Assembly (NCBI RefSeq): GCF_000471905.2 | Contig: NW_006499603.1 | Location: 374,492-438,491 of the forward strand | DNA: 64,000 bases | Source of the DNA: Amborella trichopoda | Lineage: Eukaryota > Streptophyta > Magnoliopsida > Amborellales > Amborellaceae | Direction of reading: 5' to 3' | Part shown: in pieces, positions 57,296-64,000 of the stretch | Position numbering within the stretch: the first letter of the stretch is position 1 | How the letters are laid out: each line of letters starts with the position of its first letter | The notes under the pieces: generated by a model | Seen by the model: the letters and a program-made list of their open reading frames with translations, nothing else | Told to the model about the DNA's origin: nothing | Database searches by the model: none | Translations under genes and position numbers: made by a program

Positions 57296-57559
57296 CCCTG
57301 ATTCTTTAGCTTCAGGTTGAATGCTCTAACTGTTTTGACTAGCTTCAGCCTTACAACCTTGCTGCACTCAATTGTTTGAGTGACTTACAAATGTGTTTGC
57401 TATGCTTTAACCTTGGGTGTGGGACAATGGACCAACTGAAGCATGATCTCGACTGACCTGAGATAGGGTAAGCCCTGGGAACTGAGCCATAAAGCCTTGT
57501 GCATCTAGTCATCCTAGGGGCCTAGATGGCACAGTAGACTCAGTATCTGAGTCATTGCA

Positions 57560-58395
57560 AACTACATGACTAAAAAATTATGTAAAAAAATTTTCTTTTT
57601 TTTTTTTATATCTTTTCTTTTTCGCTATCCAAAAAAACAAAAAGACAAAGGTGCTAAAAAAAAGAGAAAATAATGTCAAGAAAATTATAAGCTATGCAGA
57701 TAAGGTTTAACAACAAAATACACGATAAAAAAAAGATGAGATCTATTTCTAATCTAAACAGATAAAGTAGAGTAAGGTCTAGATCTATCTTCTTTTTCTT
57801 TTCTTTCTTTGTTTTTTTTTTTTAAAAAGTATTTTATCGAATGTGGCAAAAAATTCCTTTTTTATTAGGACAAAGATATTGATTCTTTCTAAATATGTAT
57901 TCTAAAAAAGATAAAGATGCACTTAAAGAAGATAATTATGATCTAAAGAAGATCAAAGATGATCTAAATATGATAAACATGAATGAAAGAAGATATGAAA
58001 AAGATGATATCAAGATGAATATAAAAGATGTTCTAAAAAAACAAAAATGATAAAGATTATCTAAAAAGATGATGTAAAAGGTGAATATAAAAGAAAGATC
58101 TTATGATAAAGATGATCAAGATAGATCTAAAAGAAAGATGATCTAAAAATAAAGATGATCTAAAAGATGAATCTAAAGAAGATCTAAAGAAGATCTAAAG
58201 ATAAAGATGATAAAGATGAGATCTACAAGAAAGATGATCCAAAAAAATATAAAAATGATCTAAAGATTGAGAGGAAAAAGATCTTAAATTTTTTTATGGA
58301 GAGAGAAAAAAATAAGTCCCAGAAAGAAAAGACAGAATCTAATAAAAATAAATCCTTTCAAATGTACCTCGTTTTTTTTTTTTTAATCTAAAATA
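57560..58395. repeat. Low-complexity AGATGATCTAAA-type leader of element D
   Basis: From about 57890 to 58290 words such as GATGATCTAAAGA and AAGATCTAAAGAT recur in irregular order. T and A runs flank it. It is the 5' leader between PBS and the first ORF. Confidence 0.7.
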
Positions 58396-58414
58396 CGGAT
58401 CTGAAGCTCAAGGT

Positions 58415-58432
58415 GCCCCACGGTGGGTGCCA
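58415..58432 (-). other. Primer binding site of element D
   Basis: TGGCACCCACCGTGGGGC directly follows the 5' LTR end on the minus strand. The same motif, mutated, is at 33481-33497. Confidence 0.75.
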
Positions 58433-59544
58433 AACTATTTATGCTTTGATCTGCACCGATCTCTGGGGTGAGATCTGCTCAAATCTTAGCAAAAACTGAG
58501 TTATTTTTAAAAAGTTAGAGAAAGTGGGGTCGCTTGAATTATGAACTCAGAAAAATCCCAGATCTTTTTTGAATCTATTGGCAACGCCAGTTCCAAAACT
58601 ATAATTTGACTTACACACTTTTCTAAATTTAAACAACTCTAATAATAATTTAATTTTCAGAAAAAAATTTAAAATAAAATAGATAATTAAGTGAAGAAAA
58701 ACAAACTAAATTAAACAAAAAAAGTGATACTACCTCTAAGGACCCGAAATCTGGAGTTTCGAGCATGAATCAGGCAGCTCTTCCGATTTGCGCCACCATC
58801 TCCGTTTTTTAGATGCCTTTGCTTGTTGGAATTGGTTGATCTAAGGTTCTTGGACTTAGATCTAGGGTTCCTAACACAGGGTAAAAGCTGAGAAGTTTAG
58901 GTAGGGTCTACCTAAGGTTTTATTAGGATTGGAGGAGAATTTCATTAGCTTTCTAGGGGTTTTGGGATCTCCAGAGGTTGAATATGAATTCTGAGATTTT
59001 CTCTGATTTTTTAAGATTTTGGGGATTTTTTTTAATTTTTTAGAAATTTTCCTAGGGTTTTCCTATTTTTGGGTATTTGGGTTAGGGAGATGAGGTATTT
59101 ACAAGATTCAATTGGTGATTTTTCTTGATTTTTTTTAAATTTTTTCAGAATTTTTTGGATTTATCTTGGAGTTTGAGCCTTATCTAATTCAAGAAAATGC
59201 CTTTACTGCATTATAAAACGAGTTGACTGCATCATCAGGCCGCGTCAGCATCAACAAGCTACGTTTGGGCCTGTCGGGCCGAGTTACAGACCGACACTTG
59301 GGTCTTACAGGGACTAAATTGTTATTTGTTATATCATTTTATCCGTAGTTCGATTCAGGCGATTCTTGGATTGTTGAAAAGATCTCGAGCTCTACTTCAA
59401 GTTGGGATAGGATTTTGGATAGTTTTGGAGCAATTAAATAGGGTCTAGGTTGCCTATGGTCTACTAGGGTTTGTGTGGTCCTTTTAAGACCAGAATCGAG
59501 GTTTTTAGGAGTTCCCTGAGCCAAAATTTCAAGAGGTGTCTACA
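58433..59544 (-). repeat. 5' LTR of element D
   Basis: A 1112-bp partner of 50850-52038, visibly diverged, with indels mainly in A/T runs. It ends GGTGTCTACA on the + strand. Confidence 0.9.
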
Positions 59545-60703
59545 AATACTAAATCAGTTAGAAGGAGTTGATCTATTTCCTAATGCAAATGACGAGATGG
59601 TTTGGGAGGCTCACATTGATGGGTGCTTCTCTGCCAAGTCGGCTTATAGCCTTCTGTTCCATGATAGAATTAGATGGAATAGAGACTCCTTAATAAGGTT
59701 TGGTCATGGAAAATTCCTCAGAAGGTAAAGGTATTCTTGTAGATTTTATTTCAAGGTAAGCCTTTGACAATAGATAGCTTTATAAAAAGACGGAGGAACA
59801 TCACAAACGTTTGTATTCTCTACAAGGAAAGTGACAAATTAGGGGATCACTTATTCCTCCATTGCTTTAACTTTTGATCTTTGGTCTTGGCTGCTGGGTT
59901 TTATGGGAATGATGGGTGCCTTGCCTCAACAACATACTCAAATTGTAGATTTTATGACTTATCATGGGTTACTAAAAGTTGGGCCAGTAATTTTTCAGGT
60001 AGCGATGACAACACTCGTATGGGAAGTATGGCTAGAAAGGAATAGGCGAGTCTTCGAAGGAGTTGCTTTAGAAGATGGTGTTGCACAATCTTTGGAGGTG
60101 GTTTTCAATTAGAAAGGAGGGATTTGGGGTATCCAAAGTGGATATTGAAGTGAATTTGAAAAATCTGATGGTTCAGAAGGTAATCAAAATGCAACCATTG
60201 GGATCATGCGAAACGCCGGGAGATGGTAGTTTCAAATTGAATTTTGATGGAAGTTCATTACGGAATCCGGGACCAACTGGGATGGGTGGGGCAGTTAGAG
60301 ATTCTACAGGGGAGATTATTATTTGTTTTGCTGGACATTATAGTGAAAAACGGCAAATGAAGCAGATATTTTAGCAGCCCTACAAGGGGTGAAAATTTTA
60401 AAGGAGAGAGGTTTTCATCATTCTTGTATCATTGAGGGAGACTCTTTGAATGTAATTAATTAGTGTAATAAGGTTTCAAAACCTCCGTGGAGACTCATAT
60501 CACTTTGGTTTGGTTTGAAGGAGATTAGTAATGGCCTCTGTGTCAGTTTCAATCATGTTTACAAGGAGGCCAATGAAGTTGCAGATTCTTGTGCTAAGAG
60601 AGGAGTTGCTTTGCATTCGAATTTGATTTCATATGCTCTTTTTCCTAAATTATGTTGTAATTCTTTTTTGAGCAATAAAATTTTATAACATTTGTCAAAA
60701 AAC
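59545..60703 (+). pseudogene. L1-type LINE, right part (zinc-binding RT domain, RNase H, 3' end)
   Basis: This continues the LINE broken at 50849. It has EMVWEAHIDGCFSAKSAYSL (zf-RVT region), a damaged Cys/His motif (CILYKESDKLGDHLFLHC, one Cys now Tyr) and WEVWLERNRRVFEG. The RNase H domain has FKLNFDGSSLRNPGPTGMGG, the segment near IEGDSLNVIN and YKEANEVADSCAKRG. A CAATAAAA signal (60672-60679) and a short A run near 60695-60702 mark the 3' end. Stops are frequent, so it is dead. Confidence 0.88.
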
Positions 60704-60794
60704 AGAAGATAATATGCAAAAGAAGCATATTGGTCCTCTTTGTTTTATAACAGTAAGGCCAGTGTATTGGAAAATCAAATCATTTTAAAAAAAT

Positions 60795-61190
60795 TGTGGA
60801 TTGTTTAAGGTTGCAGCCTTAAACAATCAAAGTAAGGGGTACCTCCTAACTTTGTCATGAGATGTAATTTTGGTGTCGAAAATACTTAGGATGGTGTGAG
60901 AATCAATTTTTATATTTAATTATAGAATTTTAAACTTAAAAAATAATTCAAATCAAGCAGATTTATAAATACATGAAAATCTAGAAAATAGATGGTCCAC
61001 ATAATGTGTTGCAACATGTAATATATTTAGGACTTAAAATCTCTTTTTTTTCTTCGTATCTATAAATCTCGATGTCAATATGATCAATTAGATTTTCTCA
61101 AACATCAAAATAACCTTTTTCGAAGGATTTCGGAAGAGTACCTTAATTCTACATTTTAAGGTGTCAACCTTATATAAACTTTTTCCTTTT
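60795..61190 (+). mobile_element. MITE, CTCTAAACAATCAAA family, copy 2
   Basis: It begins with a hairpin GATTGTTTAAGG / CCTTAAACAATC (about 60799-60829). It keeps family marks (GTGTCGAAAATACTT, ATAATGTGTTGCAACATG, CTCGATGTCAATATGATCAA) and ends AAGGTGTCAACCTTATATAA. Confidence 0.7.
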
Positions 61191-61195
61191 AAAAA

Positions 61196-61600
61196 GACAA
61201 ATTGATGTGAAAAAAAGGAAAAACATAAAGAAACATGATAAATTTTCCCCTGGGTCTCAATTCCAACAATGTAGCCAGATTCAATGCTTTGAACTTGAGT
61301 ATCTCTATTGTAAAAAAACACAATTGCAAACCCTTCATCATAGAAAGCGAATCCAAATTGCTCATGGAATCCTTGAAACAAAAATGTAAGCCTTCATGGA
61401 AGTCGCTTGTAGGCTCAACTATGGGGCAAGTCTCGCCTTTGTAAATCACTAATGGCTGATTCTCCATATATACAGGGAGGCCAATATGGGTTCCGACTAT
61501 CTAGCAAAGAGGCGGTATCCATGGCAGAAACGGTAGTGTGGCGTGGTCGCCACCTAATCTAGATCCTTTACTATTTTATGATGTTGTTGATTTTCGAAAC
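61196..61600 (+). pseudogene. LINE RNase H domain remnant
   Basis: A broken frame with LNSNNVARFNALNLSISIVK then PFIIESESKLLMESLKQKC, the usual TNN-AE-AL and ESDS segments of LINE RNase H. Here the conserved Glu is Arg and the Asp is Glu, so catalysis is lost. YREANMGSDYLAKRRYPW (about 61470-61525) is the C-terminal H-REAN-ADLAK motif in another frame. It is independent of the L1 copy ending at 60703. Confidence 0.75.
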
Positions 61601-61935
61601 TCAGAAATATCTCACGCTATTTTTTTAGGAAAAAGGATGTTCTTCAATAGAAGGTCCCCTACAATACTTGCCCAAAAATGTCGCCTACCAGGTTATATTG
61701 AAAATAACAAGCCTTCCACCCTCTCTATTATTTAATTGCGAAACTTGACCTCACAGTAATTAATTGTTGTGTAAAGAACATTAAATTGAATAAAATAGTT
61801 CACTTGCTCTACGGGCCCTTTTAATATGGTATCCAAATCTACATCTAATAGAAAATGGATAATAAATAGAAAAGGATGAGGTCACTATAGGGCCCAAGCT
61901 TTATGAAAAGAAATAAAGCCTTACTTCAACTCCTA
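61600..61935. other. Intergenic, nothing recognised
   Basis: AT-rich with one short open frame and no repeat partner seen. Confidence 0.5.
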
Positions 61936-61939
61936 GTTT

Positions 61940-62225
61940 GAAAAGCACTTTCGACAATAAAAATCTTCATGATGACTCTAAAATCAATGTCCATCACCAA
62001 CAATAAAAGTCGAAATTAAAAATGAACATTTATTTTTTAAGGCGAAATGAACGATCAAGATAATTTGTTACAATATTCATTGTTTTTAGAGCTTAAAATT
62101 ATTTTTGTTTTCACAACTATAATATTTAAGCCAAGATTATCAATGTGAAGGTTTTCTAATGCTTGAATTGCAATTTTCGATGAGTTACGAGAAGAGGCTT
62201 TGCTTATTTTGAAATGAAATAGAGT
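61940..62225 (+). mobile_element. MITE, CTCTAAACAATCAAA family, partial copy
   Basis: Internal family marks are present (AAAAATCTTCATGATGACTC, AGATTATCAATGTGAAGG, TTTCTAATGCTTGAATTG). Both termini are missing. Confidence 0.5.
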
Positions 62226-62290
62226 AGAAAGAGAAACAAGAGAATTTTTAGGGTTCCAATTTGGGATAAAATTTGGGGAACATGGTCTAA

Positions 62291-62685
62291 CAAAGTTTAT
62301 ATAAGGGTGAGGCCGTAAACAATCAAACTAAAGCACACCTCAAAAATTCATTAGAAAATGTCATTTCGATACTGGAAAACCTTCAATTTAATCATCTCGA
62401 CCTCAAGATATATGAACATTAAAAAAAAAAAATTTCAAGTCTTAAAAATGGTGCATCTTGTAATGTATTATCTAGACGGTCAATTTTTCAATATAATCAA
62501 GTGTTCATAGATCCGCTCGATCTACACTATTTTTTAATTTCAAATTTTATACTTAGAGATAAAAATATATTTTTAGGCCATCATAAAGATTTATGATACT
62601 GAAACAACATATTTGGGCACTATTTGAAGGTGCTGCATACTTTGATTGTTTAGGGCTTGGCCTAATACAAACCACACCCAAATTA
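62291..62685 (-). mobile_element. MITE, CTCTAAACAATCAAA family, inverted copy
   Basis: The left end GTTTATATAAGGGTGAGGCC with AAACAATCAAACT is mirrored by TTTGATTGTTTAGGGCTTGG at 62641. The internal order is reversed relative to the copies at 45533, 60795 and 63176. Confidence 0.75.
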
Positions 62686-62689
62686 ACAA

Positions 62690-63170
62690 ACCTTTGAAAA
62701 TATTAGATTAGTAGAAATAGAGATTAGATATGGTCTAGTGATATGTCGGTTAAAAGTGAAAGACAGAGCAAGAAAAGGTTGGAAGTTCTATGCAAAACTA
62801 GGCTAAAAGTTCTAAATTTTGGGGAAGAAAAAGGCTCGTAGAACGGGCCAGTGGCATCAGTAAGATATGTCAAAAACTAGTCTTAATAGGTCCTATGATA
62901 TTTTCAATTCGAGGAACGGACCCGACCAACATACAAATAGTTGTTGTTTGACAGGACGGCCCGATCGGTCTCACCTGATCTCGATATACTCTTTTAAAAC
63001 ATAGAAAGTCTGAAACAATTTGAAAAACATCGAATCCCATAAACACAATCGATTCGACATTAACAAAGTGAGTAATATAATGAGCAAGAGAGATAATAAT
63101 AATAAAATAAGAGATGAAGTTATACCTCTTAGTTTTCCTTGTGTGATATTTTATCAGGGAAATAATATAT
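62690..63170. other. Intergenic, nothing recognised
   Basis: No coding or repeat signal seen. Confidence 0.5.
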
Positions 63171-63175
63171 ATATA

Positions 63176-63556
63176 GAGGATGCGGTTTGTATAGAGCCTA
63201 GGCTCTAAACAATCAAATTAGAGCCTACTTTCAAATAGTATCGAGAAATGTGGTTTCAATACTAGAAATCTTTGTGATAGCCTTAAAATATATTTTTATA
63301 TTTATTCATAAAGTATAAAGCTTCAAAAATAGCGTAGATTGAAAGATCTATGAACACTTGAAAATATTGAAAATTGATGCTAAAAAAATGTGTTACAAAA
63401 TACAGTATTTTCAAAACTCGAAATCCAATTTTTTATCATATCCATGCATCTTGATGTCGAGATGATCAATTTGAAGATATTTGGGCATCAAAACAACCTC
63501 TTCTTAGGCCCAAATTTGATTGTTCAGAGCCTCGGCTCTATAGAAACTTTTCCCAT
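63176..63556 (+). mobile_element. MITE, CTCTAAACAATCAAA family, best preserved copy
   Basis: The ends are GTTTGTATAGAGCCTAGGCT and AGCCTCGGCTCTATAGAAAC, with CTCTAAACAATCAAAT and ATTTGATTGTTCAGAG next to them. It lies between ATATAT runs, which hide any target duplication. It is about 380 bp long and non-coding. Confidence 0.8.
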
Positions 63557-63942
63557 ATATATATATATTTTGTTTTTCTTTTTTATTCTTACCCCTTTTA
63601 TATTGGCAAAAGATCACTTACAAGTAATTTTATTACAATAACATATGCTTTAAAATAAAATCAACATAATAATAAAACGAATATCTTAAAATTTGATGTC
63701 ATTAAAATAACTATGCATTATGCTTGAGAAGATAAGATAAGATTGCAAGAAATAAAAAAGAAGAGTGTCAGAGATTACTTCAAACTAATTCTATGGAACT
63801 CTTTTAGAATTTATCAGACTCAAATCCTAACCCCAAGACTTATTTTGGCATATCCTATATTAGCCAACCCTTAGGCTATTCAAGATAAAAGAGAGACTTA
63901 GGAGGTGGCCTAGGGTTGGGGCGTGCCCCTCTAGAGATAGGC

Positions 63943-63945
<3 letters not shown>

Positions 63946-63983
<38 letters not shown>
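63946..63983. repeat. GA microsatellite
   Basis: A run of about 19 GA units, then GA-rich sequence to the window end. Confidence 0.95.
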
Positions 63984-63984
<1 letters not shown>

Positions 63985-64000
63985 GGAAGAGAGAGGAGGT

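Larger units (their letters stand above)
50850..59544 (-). mobile_element. Gypsy element D, gag-only, inserted in the L1 LINE
   Basis: This 8.7-kb LTR element is on the minus strand. It has a 5' LTR at 58433-59544, a PBS, a low-complexity leader, a Pro/Gln-rich ORF and gag, then ORFs with repeated acidic peptides, and a 3' LTR at 50850-52038. No protease, RT, RNase H or integrase motif was found. The LINE reading frame continues across the insertion (His-Gln before, Ile-Leu-Asn-Gln-Leu after). A perfect 5-bp target duplication is not visible, perhaps lost by a small deletion. Confidence 0.9.

Noticed and set aside
59545-59549. AATAC as target duplication of element D
   Set aside because: The five bases before the left LTR are ATCAA, so there is no match.

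Overview
This is nuclear DNA from a flowering plant. The evidence is a zinc transporter gene with four exons split by GT-AG introns, nested LTR retrotransposons of Copia and Gypsy type, L1- and RTE-type LINEs and several MITEs. The species cannot be told from the sequence. The left 27 kb is visibly richer in G+C than the AT-rich right half. The only apparently intact host gene is the ZIP transporter at 38767-44258.

Positions 1-27142 are a nest four elements deep. (1) The oldest layer is a decayed Copia element on the + strand. Its reverse transcriptase/RNase H stops at 1171 and resumes at 27090, with PPT and 3' LTR at 27263 onward. (2) Gypsy element A (1172-27084, minus strand) sits in it between perfect GGGGG target duplications. 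A has a 5' LTR at 25115-27084, a PBS, a decayed gag, a 3' region full of tandem repeats, a PPT and a 3' LTR at 1172-3165. (3) Gypsy element B (+ strand, about 6.1-19.49 kb) sits inside A. It has a 5' LTR, a PBS, a decayed gag, a pre-protease remnant, tandem repeats and a 3' LTR. (4) A solo LTR (17548-19332) with perfect TGAAC duplications sits inside B's 3' LTR. Neither A nor B shows a reverse transcriptase or integrase; both look like gag-only (TR-GAG-like) elements of the Tat/Ogre type. A also carries, on the opposite strand, a TATA box, a small candidate intron and a long coiled-coil reading frame (20102-21049).

From 27276 to about 32335 come the Copia 3' LTR, in which a promoter-containing block of about 0.8-0.9 kb is present three times, and then a nearly identical tandem duplication of about 770 bp. 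From 32.3 to 38.4 kb the DNA is AT-rich and intergenic, with an old LTR-PBS fragment, a dispersed repeat pair and a dead RTE LINE. The ZIP11/ZIP2-like zinc transporter follows, with transposon remnants in its introns.

From 45.5 kb to the end the window is again repeats. A MULE-like MITE with 8-bp target duplications lies inside a MITE of a second family, which recurs several times at 60.8-63.6 kb. A dead L1 LINE (47.4-60.7 kb) is split by a third gag-only Gypsy element, D (50850-59544, minus strand). A separate LINE RNase H remnant and a GA microsatellite close the window. No tRNA, rRNA or CRISPR array was seen.
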